The notes below the pieces were generated by a model, which worked only from the letters and a program-made list of their open reading frames with translations, ran no database searches and was not told where the DNA came from. A program made the position numbers and the translations under genes. Below are positions 1 to 6,478 of a DNA stretch of 10,705 bases, one piece after another. Origin of the DNA: an archaeon (GTDB lineage Archaea; Aenigmatarchaeota; Aenigmatarchaeia; GW2011-AR5; GCA-2688965); contig NZEE01000019.1 of assembly GCA_002688965.1 (NCBI GenBank), positions 5,924-16,628 on the forward strand. Direction: 5' to 3'. Position 1 is the stretch's first letter; each line of letters starts with the position of its first letter.

Positions 1-69
1 TCAGAGTCAAGCCATATTGTCATCGAATTCTCAAGGCAGACGCGTTTAACCAGGCTCCGCCATCTCGGC
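1..69 (-). tRNA. tRNA-Ser(UGA), 5' part, cut by window edge inside a probable intron
   Basis: Read on the minus strand from 69, the sequence folds as a tRNA 5' half: acceptor strand GCCGAGA, U8, a 3-bp D stem GCG/CGC around the loop GAGCCTGGTTAAA, G26, anticodon strand TCTGC and loop start CTTGAG, placing UGA at 34-36 (serine, UCA codons). The partner strand GCAGA does not follow; about 29 unrelated bases run to the window edge. This fits an intron after position 37, the usual archaeal site. The 3' exon, long variable arm and T arm lie outside the window, so identity rests on the 5' half. An unspliced reading is unlikely because no 3' anticodon strand is available. Confidence 0.75.
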
Positions 70-98
70 TTTCTTTTGATAGATGTTTGTTATTAGTA

Positions 99-109
99 AA
101 TTTATAAAT
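99..109 (-). promoter_or_regulatory. TATA box of the tRNA-Ser gene
   Basis: ATTTATAAATT on the minus strand, centred about 35 nt upstream of the mature tRNA 5' end. That is the distance expected for a box near -26 plus a short 5' leader. It lies in the 43-bp gap between this tRNA and the THUMP gene that ends at 113, so the tRNA probably has its own promoter. Confidence 0.5.
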
Positions 110-112
110 GCT

Positions 113-898
113 TTATTTGATTGAACTTATCATTTTTTTAACTTGGGATGGGTTCAAGCCAACCAAGGGAGCAAATGTTTCTTTTGGTAGTTTATTTAGT
201 TTACTTATATTAATTTCACTAGTAGCAGATGCATTTGTATTGATTTTATCAGATACTTTAATTTTTATACAAGATGTCCATTTTTCTAATCTTTTTTGTA
301 AGGTTTTATCCACTTTTCCAGTTAAAATTGGAAAAGCACCTCTTTTCATCATCATCCATATTGCAAGCATATCCATGTTGCTTCGCAACTGAGAAGAGAA
401 ATACCCTGCTGTTTGTAATGGCATACCGCCTGGGCCTGGTTCTGTTGTATCATATACATATGATTTGTCCCGTATTTCGATTGTTATGGTTTTATCTGGA
501 TTTTTCATCTTAACTTTGTATCCTTTATTGAAGAATATCTCACCTATTTGCTCTTTTATTTGCTGACTTGTCTTTGGAAACTTCTTATCAGCTCTTACTG
601 CCTCGATCTTGAATGTTTTTTTCTTAGAAAATCCCTTCATTAGCTTAGAAACTGCTTTTTCTATTGATTTCATGTCTTTTTCTACAGTAATTACAGGTGA
701 AAATGATGCAACACCGAATATGTGTTCTAAATCATTCTTAATTTGTTTGCTATAATCATCAACAACTACCCTTCCATCAACTATTTTCACGTTTTTTCCT
801 GTTAGTCTACGAATGTTTTTTCTTAATTCACTTAACATCTGTCGTTTTACTGGATCTGACTTTAGATGCAGTTCATTATATCGTATAATTGTTTCCAT
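113..898 (-). CDS. ThiI-like NFLD-THUMP protein with a degenerate, truncated PP-loop domain
   Basis: The 261-residue product reads as the tRNA-binding part of 4-thiouridine synthase ThiI. Residues 1-70 match the N-terminal ferredoxin-like domain (start RYNELHLK, as in ThiI RYGELALK). Residues 70-150 are a THUMP domain with VRADKKFPKTS followed by an IKEQIGE helix. GPGGMP (155-160) is the ThiI linker into the PP-loop domain. The next segment aligns without gaps to SGGIDSPVAAWLMMKRG but reads LRSNMDMLAIWMMMKRG: the following helix is kept while every P-loop residue is replaced. The tail FAPLVGL (242-248) resembles the PLxGxDK region near the end of the domain, so its middle seems deleted. It should bind tRNA but not adenylate it; the intact PP-loop protein at 8564-9199 is the likely partner. 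In-frame TAA stop at 113-115. Confidence 0.85.
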   Translation of the reverse strand: METIIRYNELHLKSDPVKRQMLSELRKNIRRLTGKNVKIVDGRVVVDDYSKQIKNDLEHIFGVASFSPVITVEKDMKSIEKAVSKLMKGFSKKKTFKIEAVRADKKFPKTSQQIKEQIGEIFFNKGYKVKMKNPDKTITIEIRDKSYVYDTTEPGPGGMPLQTAGYFSSQLRSNMDMLAIWMMMKRGAFPILTGKVDKTLQKRLEKWTSCIKIKVSDKINTNASATSEINISKLNKLPKETFAPLVGLNPSQVKKMISSIK

Positions 899-919
899 GA
901 AATAGAATTCATAGATGTG

Positions 920-927
920 TTTTTAAG
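920..927. promoter_or_regulatory. Shared central TATA element for two divergent leaderless genes
   Basis: The gap between start codons at 898 (-) and 949 (+) is 50 bp. TTTTTAAG (CTTAAAAA on the minus strand) lies at its midpoint, about 25 nt from each ATG. That is the spacing of leaderless archaeal promoters in both directions. No GGTG-type ribosome binding site precedes either start, consistent with leaderless messages. Both directions using the same box is inference. Confidence 0.5.
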
Positions 928-948
928 ATTTTTACTCGTAATGATATT

Positions 949-1635
949 ATGGTTAATGTTGATAACAATACTACCATAACTGAATATTGTGAATTTGTAA
1001 AAGATGTATATGGATTGTCAAATGAGAGATATTTCAGTATATGGGATATGATGAGTAATATAGAAAGATTTGCAATGAGAGGTTTGAAAGGTATACGAAA
1101 AGAAGATTATGAAAAAGCGAAATTAAATCTTTTGATTTCTTTTAGTTGGTTTACTTCAATTACAAATAAACTTCATATTGATATAGAAGATGCAGTATGG
1201 AAACGATTTCCATTCATGTGTTCGTATTGTGCATCTAATCCTTGTAAATGTAAGAAAGAAAAAATAGAAATACGCCAAAAAGTTCCTATAGATAATTCAA
1301 AAAAACCAAATACTCTTAGAGATTATCAAAATATGTTTAAAGAAATATATCCAATTGAAGCTAGAACTATAGAGCACGCAGGTGTTCATCTTGCAGAAGA
1401 ACTTGGTGAACTTTCTGAAGCAATACTTACTTACAGAAGTGGTCATAAAGACGAAATGTTCAAAGAAGTTATCATAGAACTTGCAGATGTTTTTTCATGT
1501 TTTATTGGTTTGTTTAACTCTATAAATTTTGATATGACAACAGAACTTTCAAAGATGTTTTTTGATAATTGTCATGTTTGCCATAATGCTCCATGTAATT
1601 GTAATTTTAATTCTGTAATAAAATTCAAATCTTGA
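949..1635 (+). CDS. Two-repeat MazG-like NTP pyrophosphohydrolase with twin CX2CX4CXC knuckles
   Basis: The 228-residue protein has two similar halves. The second (about 122-218) carries the all-alpha MazG/NTP-PPase signature: EExxE at E150, E151 and E154 (AEELGELSEA) and ExxD at E177 and D180 (IIELAD), the usual magnesium ligands for hydrolysing nucleoside triphosphates to monophosphate and pyrophosphate. It ends in CHVCHNAPCNC (208-218). The first half (10-101) has similar helices and the same ending, CSYCASNPCKC (91-101), but at matching distances from the cysteines the acidic residues are gone (DMMSN, NLLIS), so it is probably catalytically dead and structural. The knuckles likely bind zinc. 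Such enzymes usually clear aberrant nucleotides; the substrate here is unknown. It is divergent from the THUMP gene and its TGA stop abuts the stop of the nuclease gene. Confidence 0.7.
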   Translation: MVNVDNNTTITEYCEFVKDVYGLSNERYFSIWDMMSNIERFAMRGLKGIRKEDYEKAKLNLLISFSWFTSITNKLHIDIEDAVWKRFPFMCSYCASNPCKCKKEKIEIRQKVPIDNSKKPNTLRDYQNMFKEIYPIEARTIEHAGVHLAEELGELSEAILTYRSGHKDEMFKEVIIELADVFSCFIGLFNSINFDMTTELSKMFFDNCHVCHNAPCNCNFNSVIKFKS

Positions 1636-2430
1636 TTATTTAGATAGTTTTTGTGCTTGAGATATTAAATCTTGAGCTTTTTCACGAGAAACTGGTAAAG
1701 TTTTTGCCTTCAATACATCTTGTATTGTTATAATATCATTATCAATTAATTTCCCTATTGTATTTCCTTCTGCAGAAAGTATTGTTACTGGATATAATTT
1801 ATCTTTTGTAATTATATTATCAAGATTATGTTCTTTACTAATATTCCATCCTGTTAATAACATATTTTTACCTTTTGCATAATCTATTGCATGTTGTGAG
1901 AATTTTGTATTTGTAACAACCCATGAACCTGTAAAATTATATTTTCCTGATTTATTTTTGTTAATATCATCCATTCTTGCCCAAACTGTCAATACTACAC
2001 CTAAAGATGTGTATCTATGAGGATTAACATGACGTTTACACTCAACTAATAGAGTTTTTCCATCTTTTTGAGCTACTACATCAACTTCATGTGAAACAAA
2101 TTCGCCTTTAATTATTTGATCAAGTTTGCATTTGAATCCATTAAATTCTAGAATTTTTTTAACATATCTTTCAAATACCATTGGACCTAAATGAGCAACA
2201 GATTCTCTCAATCTATAATCAAATGGTGATTTATTTTCTAATTTATTTAATTCTATTAGAATTTTTTTATAAACATCATGCGTTGATTCTCCTTCTTTAA
2301 CAGTTGACTCTATTCTTGATGCTATTTGCATTGCGGTTTTATGATCAACACCAACTCGTTTTATTGTTTTAATTATTTTATTTTTATCAAACTTTTCTTT
2401 TTCACCGTTTGCTTTTACAACTAAAACCAT
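1636..2430 (-). CDS. ATP-cone and Mrr-type restriction-endonuclease-fold protein
   Basis: Residues 1-65 form an ATP-cone (VVKANGEKEKFDKNKI, then helices ending STHDVYKKILIEL), the nucleotide-sensing domain of class I and III ribonucleotide reductases and NrdR. Residues 85-200 are a PD-(D/E)XK nuclease fold of the Mrr type: E115-V-D117, then E130-C-K132 (LLVECKR). A short C-terminal helical domain (226-264, IDNDIITIQDVLKAK) resembles helix-hairpin-helix DNA-binding modules. I chose ATG at 2430 because AGTGAT, a partial ribosome binding site, ends 4 nt before it. A GTG at 2439 would add three residues and overlap the AMP phosphorylase TGA as GTGA. It is last in the operon. Whether it cleaves DNA and what it recognises are unknown; no methyltransferase partner is adjacent. 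Confidence 0.8.
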   Translation of the reverse strand: MVLVVKANGEKEKFDKNKIIKTIKRVGVDHKTAMQIASRIESTVKEGESTHDVYKKILIELNKLENKSPFDYRLRESVAHLGPMVFERYVKKILEFNGFKCKLDQIIKGEFVSHEVDVVAQKDGKTLLVECKRHVNPHRYTSLGVVLTVWARMDDINKNKSGKYNFTGSWVVTNTKFSQHAIDYAKGKNMLLTGWNISKEHNLDNIITKDKLYPVTILSAEGNTIGKLIDNDIITIQDVLKAKTLPVSREKAQDLISQAQKLSK

Positions 2431-2435
2431 ATCAA

Positions 2436-3914
2436 TCACTTTATTATGTATGCATTGTTCTTCTTAGAAAAATTTACAGCATTTTTGAGTTTGTTCTTAT
2501 GTTCTGCATAAATTGTATAAAGAACTTCTCCTTTTTTTACTTTCTCATTTAATTTTTTATTTAAAAATATTCCTGATTTTTTATTTTGAGGTGAACCTGC
2601 TAAACGTGAAATTCTTTGCAATGCATGAATACTAATGTATTTTACTTTTCCAGATTTATGTGCTAAAACATTTTTATGTAATTTTCCAATTTTTATTTTA
2701 TCTGGCATTATGTTTGGGTTTCCGCCTTGAGCTTTTATTATCTCACGTAATTTTTCTTCTGCTCTACCACTTTTTATTATTAATAGTGCTAAAGTTCTTC
2801 CTTGTTTTAAAGTACGAACTCTTTTCTTAATTAAAAACATTGCAGCTGCAAGTTCTACAACTTTTTTTATTAGGTAATGATTCTTCCTTGCTATTAGAAT
2901 TTCTAGAGCTTCTCTTGCTTCTAATGCTGGTCCTAATGCATGTCCTATTGGCTGCTTTCCATTTGTTAAAACATAATCAACATTCATTCCCAGCATTTTT
3001 CCTACTCTTCTGAACTTTAATCCTAATTCTTTTCCTTCTTTTTTTGTTTTTACTTTTGCTTCTGGTCCAACAGGAATATCAATTATAACATATTTTGAGC
3101 CAACTACTTTTTTCTTACTCAATACGGATGGTAATAACATTGAATCTTGGTTTAGAGGGCGCTCGATTTCAATGAACTGGTCATCTGCTGGAGCTAAGTT
3201 AAAAGAACCGCCCCATACAATACATCCACCAGTATCTTTGATTATTTTTGTTATCTGTACTTTTGTTTTCTTAACAGGAGCTAATACTTCCATTCTATCT
3301 GCAGTGCCAGCTGGACTAGTAATAGCACGGGAAGATGTTTTTGGCATTCGTAGTCCAGATGCTGCAATTATAGGAACTAATAATAATGTTGTTTTATCTC
3401 CTGGAACTCCACCTATAGAATGTTTGTCAACACTATTATTACCAAATTCTAAATGAGCACCAGTTTCAATCATTGCTTTTGTAAGATAGTATACTTCTTT
3501 ATCGGTCAATCCGTTTATTGTGGTTGCAGTTAAGAATGAACTTATTTCTAAATCATTTAGTTTATGTTTTTCAACATCATGAATTAATTCTCTTGCTTCT
3601 GAAAACGATATGGGTTTATTATGAATTTTTTTCCTTATAGCTTCTTTTGAAATAAGCATTTCTCTTGGTTCTGCGCTAATACTATCTCCTGAATCTACAT
3701 CAAGAATTTTTGCAAGCTGGCTGTTAATAATAATTTCACCAGAACTAACTAAACTTGTTGAAGTATTGACAACTGCAGCAATTTCCTTTTTTCCATGTTT
3801 TAAAATAATTCTATTTAGTGGAGTTACTCCAAGTTTCTTTGCATTATCTTCATGAATTATGCAGATTGTTTTTGTTGATGCATTAATTCTTGATTTTTTT
3901 ACTTTCAGTTTCAT
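2436..3914 (-). CDS. deoA: AMP phosphorylase (archaeal thymidine phosphorylase family)
   Basis: AMP phosphorylase converts AMP (also CMP and UMP) and phosphate to the free base and ribose 1,5-bisphosphate, the first step of the archaeal AMP pathway. At 492 residues it is close to the roughly 503 of characterised archaeal enzymes. Residues 1-85 are the archaea-specific N-terminal domain absent from bacterial DeoA. KHSIGGVPGDKTT (164-176) is the family phosphate-binding signature, and SSRAITSPAGTADRMEVL (195-212) forms the nucleoside-binding region. The C-terminal alpha/beta domain ends near SGIFLNKKLNEKVKKGEVLY. AGGTG precedes the ATG, which overlaps the upstream gene's stop as ATGA, so translation is probably coupled. 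The isomerase for the next step is two genes upstream. The first 15 coding bases match those of the preceding membrane gene. Confidence 0.93.
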   Translation of the reverse strand: MKLKVKKSRINASTKTICIIHEDNAKKLGVTPLNRIILKHGKKEIAAVVNTSTSLVSSGEIIINSQLAKILDVDSGDSISAEPREMLISKEAIRKKIHNKPISFSEARELIHDVEKHKLNDLEISSFLTATTINGLTDKEVYYLTKAMIETGAHLEFGNNSVDKHSIGGVPGDKTTLLLVPIIAASGLRMPKTSSRAITSPAGTADRMEVLAPVKKTKVQITKIIKDTGGCIVWGGSFNLAPADDQFIEIERPLNQDSMLLPSVLSKKKVVGSKYVIIDIPVGPEAKVKTKKEGKELGLKFRRVGKMLGMNVDYVLTNGKQPIGHALGPALEAREALEILIARKNHYLIKKVVELAAAMFLIKKRVRTLKQGRTLALLIIKSGRAEEKLREIIKAQGGNPNIMPDKIKIGKLHKNVLAHKSGKVKYISIHALQRISRLAGSPQNKKSGIFLNKKLNEKVKKGEVLYTIYAEHKNKLKNAVNFSKKNNAYIIK

Positions 3915-3917
3915 TTA
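3900..3917 (-). repeat. 18-bp direct repeat, copy 1, at the AMP phosphorylase start
   Basis: On the minus strand this reads TAAATGAAACTGAAAGTA, covering the ATG and first codons (MKLKV) of AMP phosphorylase. An identical copy lies exactly 860 bp to the right at the start of the preceding gene. Two mismatched bases further upstream, both copies also share AGGTG as the ribosome binding site. Confidence 0.85.
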
Positions 3918-4774
3918 GACACCTTACGTTTATTTTTTATAATTTGATTTATGCGAATGGTCTCTATTAATCCAATTAAACTGCAAGATATTAAATAAAC
4001 TATGAAAATATTTATCAATAATGCAACCGTGGCTATTATTAATAAATCACTAACCCTTGGTAATTCTCTAAAAAATCCACTGGATAATGGTACTTGTTCT
4101 ATATCTTCTATTGTTTTTATCTCTTGACATACTTCTTGTTGACCAATTGGGTGTTCTGATATAAACTTTTCCATTTTTTCGTTGTATTCAGTTTCGTTTA
4201 TTATTTGATTATTTTCATCTAGTGTTGCTACAGAAATACTTGGAAAGAATTCATATAAAATACATGTATGCTTGATATTTTTTTCGGATAATTGAAAAAT
4301 GTCATATACATTGTATGGAAAGAAAAATCTTATAAAATATTCGTTAAATTTTCCGATAAAAAATGAAAATTCCGTTATATCTGTTGGCCCAGAATCTAAT
4401 TTTGATTGTATTTCATCATTTATGTCTTCAAGTGGTTTTAATTGAGTATATTTTTCTGATAAATATTCATTAACGGCGGTTTCATTGAAAGTAAGACAAC
4501 CACGTATGTCTGGACTTCCTATACAACTGCGCCCATCACTCCCTATACTCATTCCCATAATATATGCTGCGTAGTATTCTGTTGAATTTAATGCATGTTC
4601 ATAGGTTCTTATTTTTATTAGTTCTACTGTATTATGAATTAACGTATCTATATTCTCATTCATATAATCTATTTTTTCCAAAACAAAAAGTCCTGCAGGT
4701 ATTAGTAAAATCAAAAATATGATAGGGATAATCATTTTCTGTTTGGTCGGTTTCAAAAATACTTTCAGTTTCAT
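3911..4774 (-). CDS. Unknown membrane protein, two TM segments with a cysteine-bearing external domain
   Basis: I do not recognise a family. The 287-residue product has a basic N-terminus (KLKVFLKPTKQK), a hydrophobic segment at about 14-33, a soluble region at 34-242, a second hydrophobic segment at about 243-270 and a basic tail (IIKNKRKVSK). The positive-inside rule puts both termini in the cytoplasm and the 210-residue middle outside. The middle has four cysteines (84, 93, 171, 216), which could form disulfides, and several N-x-S/T sites. It sits between the two AMP-pathway genes: its ATG directly follows the isomerase TAA (TAAATG, with GAGGTGG before it), and its TGA overlaps the AMP phosphorylase ATG. 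Placement suggests co-expression, perhaps with nucleotide uptake or salvage, but nothing in the protein shows that. Confidence 0.75.
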   Translation of the reverse strand: MKLKVFLKPTKQKMIIPIIFLILLIPAGLFVLEKIDYMNENIDTLIHNTVELIKIRTYEHALNSTEYYAAYIMGMSIGSDGRSCIGSPDIRGCLTFNETAVNEYLSEKYTQLKPLEDINDEIQSKLDSGPTDITEFSFFIGKFNEYFIRFFFPYNVYDIFQLSEKNIKHTCILYEFFPSISVATLDENNQIINETEYNEKMEKFISEHPIGQQEVCQEIKTIEDIEQVPLSSGFFRELPRVSDLLIIATVALLINIFIVYLISCSLIGLIETIRINQIIKNKRKVSK

Positions 4775-4777
4775 TTA
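4760..4777 (-). repeat. 18-bp direct repeat, copy 2, at the membrane protein start
   Basis: Identical to the copy at 3900-3917 (TAAATGAAACTGAAAGTA on the minus strand). Here it includes the TAA stop of ribose-1,5-bisphosphate isomerase and the ATG of the membrane protein, with GAGGTGG just upstream. The two copies bracket the membrane gene. Confidence 0.85.
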
Positions 4778-5572
4778 TCCACCTCTTAGTTCACGCAATA
4801 CTTTTACTGGGCGTTTCACGCCTTGTTCGGTTATAACTCCTTCAACATATCTCCATGGAGTAATATCAAAAGCTGGGTTTAATATAACTGAGTCTGGTAA
4901 TTTCTTTGTAACTTCATTTGGATCTCTATATTCTATTTTAACAGTGTCTTTATGATACTTCAAAGTATTGGCAATAACATACATTGGCTTTCCTATTGCA
5001 TCTGCAGATGTAGCCATTAGTAATGTTCCTATTTTATTGATAACTCCTTTCCATGTAAGAACATCTGCGCCAACTGCAACCATGTCAACTTCTTCCATAT
5101 AATATCCTGCTGCTGCATCAATTATGTATTTTATTTTTACACCTGCTTTTCTTAGTTCTTTCGCTGATAATAATCCTTGTCTACGCGGTTCTGTCTCAGT
5201 AACATATACTTCTTTAATTTTGGATTTGTTTGCAATTAATGCTGCATCTAATTCAGAAGAATTGCAGTGTATCATTATCTTTCCTTTCAAAACTTTAGCG
5301 TTTTTGTTTATTTTTTTCTGTAAACTCTCTATATATTCAATTTGTTCATTGATTGTGTTTATTCCTGGCTTTTTCTTAATTTTAGATAGAACATTAGAGA
5401 GCATTATGGTTGTAGTTGGACGAGCAGTTTCTAATTCATGTATTTTCTTAAAAAATACTTTTTCAAAACCGTTTTTCTTTGCAAATTGCTTCAAAAACTT
5501 CAGAGATTCCAGTGTTATGGTCCGAGAAGAACGTATTTTCATTGACTTTATATCTTTGATTATGTCTGTCAT
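4775..5572 (-). CDS. Ribose-1,5-bisphosphate isomerase (eIF2B-alpha/MtnA superfamily)
   Basis: It isomerises ribose 1,5-bisphosphate, made by AMP phosphorylase, to ribulose 1,5-bisphosphate for form III RuBisCO. Superfamily marks are ARPTTTIMLSN (50-60), IHCNSS with Cys103 (101-106), ETEPRRQG (127-133), DAAAGYYME (152-160), GAD with Asp170 (168-170) and NKIGT (179-183). Cys103 and Asp170, 67 apart, match the catalytic Cys133/Asp202 pair reported for the Thermococcus kodakarensis enzyme and separate it from the eIF2B subunits. At 265 residues it is about 60 shorter than that enzyme, the loss split between N- and C-terminal ends. An in-frame TAA four codons upstream rules out a longer N-terminus. 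It heads the operon from a leaderless promoter; the end RELRGG* encodes the GAGGTGG ribosome binding site of the next gene. Confidence 0.88.
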   Translation of the reverse strand: MTDIIKDIKSMKIRSSRTITLESLKFLKQFAKKNGFEKVFFKKIHELETARPTTTIMLSNVLSKIKKKPGINTINEQIEYIESLQKKINKNAKVLKGKIMIHCNSSELDAALIANKSKIKEVYVTETEPRRQGLLSAKELRKAGVKIKYIIDAAAGYYMEEVDMVAVGADVLTWKGVINKIGTLLMATSADAIGKPMYVIANTLKYHKDTVKIEYRDPNEVTKKLPDSVILNPAFDITPWRYVEGVITEQGVKRPVKVLRELRGG

Positions 5573-5597
5573 ATAAGTTTAATTGATAATAACCCAA

Positions 5598-5609
5598 ATA
5601 AAGCTTTAT
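5598..5609. promoter_or_regulatory. 12-bp palindrome forming two back-to-back TATA boxes
   Basis: ATAAAGCTTTAT is a perfect inverted repeat centred in the 61-bp gap, about 31 bp from both start codons. Rightward, CTTTATATT is centred about 26 nt before ATG 5634. Leftward, CTTTATTT is centred about 27 nt before ATG 5572. Both genes lack a ribosome binding site, consistent with leaderless transcripts initiated from the two arms. Because the arms overlap, two preinitiation complexes could hardly form at once. Confidence 0.6.
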
Positions 5610-5633
5610 ATTGATAAATAGTGTAGATTAATT

Positions 5634-6473
5634 ATGTCTAGTAATGTCAGATTTATGGAAGCAATTACCTCTGGATTTGATTTTGTAAATAACTCTAAAA
5701 ATTTCTTGTTTGTTTTTATCTGGTCTCTAATACAAATTATTTTGGTAGGTGTACCTACAATTTTGATATCATCATCATTATTAACAACAGTAACAAGTGG
5801 AACTTCTTATATTTCAGTACTCATATCATATTTACCACTCATAATAATAGGAGTTGTGGTGTATTTAGTAGAGATTCTTTTCACAGGAGCTTTAATCTAT
5901 CGATACAAGACAGAAAAATCTTTGTCGGTTTCTATAAAATTTGCATTAAATAAGTATCATAGATTATTAGGAATTAATCTAATTTTTATATTATTTTTAA
6001 TTATTGCAGGATTGTGCGTGTTGTTAGGGGTTTATTTAATATTTTTTGTTGGTAGTTATGTTATTATCACCATTGTTGGTGCAATGCTCATACTAATTGG
6101 TATAATAGTGGGTATTATGATTTTACTAATATTTCCTGTGTTCATGGATCAAGAGGTTATACTTACAGATAATAGTGTTATACAAATAGCGAAAAATTTA
6201 TGGGCGATTTTTAAGAAAGAATGGATTAATATACTTATCATAGCTATAATAGTGGTTATATTTTGGTTTTTCATAACTATATTTTTTAGTGTTGTTCCTA
6301 ATGCTATAGTATCGGTTGTAGCTCTCTTTAATATTGTTCCACCATCAATTTATATTATCTTGACCATCATAACTACTGTTATTGCTGTTATTGGAACAAC
6401 TATTATAAAACTTATGATGATTGGTAGTTTTACACATGTTTATCTACAAATAAAAAAAGTTAAAGTGAGGTGA
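5634..6473 (+). CDS. Polytopic membrane protein of unknown function
   Basis: The 279-residue protein is mostly hydrophobic, with about six membrane segments (roughly 23-45, 63-89, 112-135, 138-168, 197-225 and 238-268) and no signal peptide. The hydrophilic stretch MDQEVILTDNSVIQIAKNLW (171-190), followed by KKEWINIL, resembles the pattern of a conserved acidic residue, a short amphipathic helix and a new TM segment seen in DUF4013-type and YciC-like membrane proteins of archaea and bacteria; family membership is tentative. The start is set by the TATA arm at 5604-5612, about 26 nt upstream. It is followed without a gap by a DUF4234 gene whose ribosome binding site lies across this gene's TGA stop, so the two are probably co-transcribed membrane proteins. 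Confidence 0.7.
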   Translation: MSSNVRFMEAITSGFDFVNNSKNFLFVFIWSLIQIILVGVPTILISSSLLTTVTSGTSYISVLISYLPLIIIGVVVYLVEILFTGALIYRYKTEKSLSVSIKFALNKYHRLLGINLIFILFLIIAGLCVLLGVYLIFFVGSYVIITIVGAMLILIGIIVGIMILLIFPVFMDQEVILTDNSVIQIAKNLWAIFKKEWINILIIAIIVVIFWFFITIFFSVVPNAIVSVVALFNIVPPSIYIILTIITTVIAVIGTTIIKLMMIGSFTHVYLQIKKVKVR

Positions 6474-6474
6474 T
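6466..6474 (+). promoter_or_regulatory. Strong ribosome binding site that decides the DUF4234 start
   Basis: TGAGGTGAT contains GAGGTGAT, fully complementary to the archaeal 16S rRNA 3' end (AUCACCUC), and lies 4 nt before ATG 6479. It overlaps the stop codon of the preceding gene. An alternative GTG start at 6470 would fall inside this site and is therefore unlikely. Confidence 0.75.
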
Positions 6475-6478
6475 TTTT

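Noticed and set aside
108..513. Open frames on the plus strand at 108-392 and 274-513
   Set aside because: They lie antisense to the THUMP gene, have no recognisable domain, and the minus-strand frame has clear family motifs throughout.
1636..2430. Complete restriction-modification system
   Set aside because: Only the nuclease-fold protein is present. The methyltransferase at 6803-7402 is a small-molecule-type enzyme without DNA-methylase motifs such as DPPY or NPPY and sits in a different transcription unit.
3172..3456. Plus-strand open frame opposite AMP phosphorylase
   Set aside because: It runs antisense to the conserved KHSIGG and SSRAITSPAG region; it is a by-product of codon use in the real gene.
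5124..5576. 150-codon plus-strand frame opposite the isomerase
   Set aside because: Antisense to catalytic motifs of a clear enzyme, with no promoter or ribosome binding site; hydrophobic composition is typical of a complementary-strand reading.
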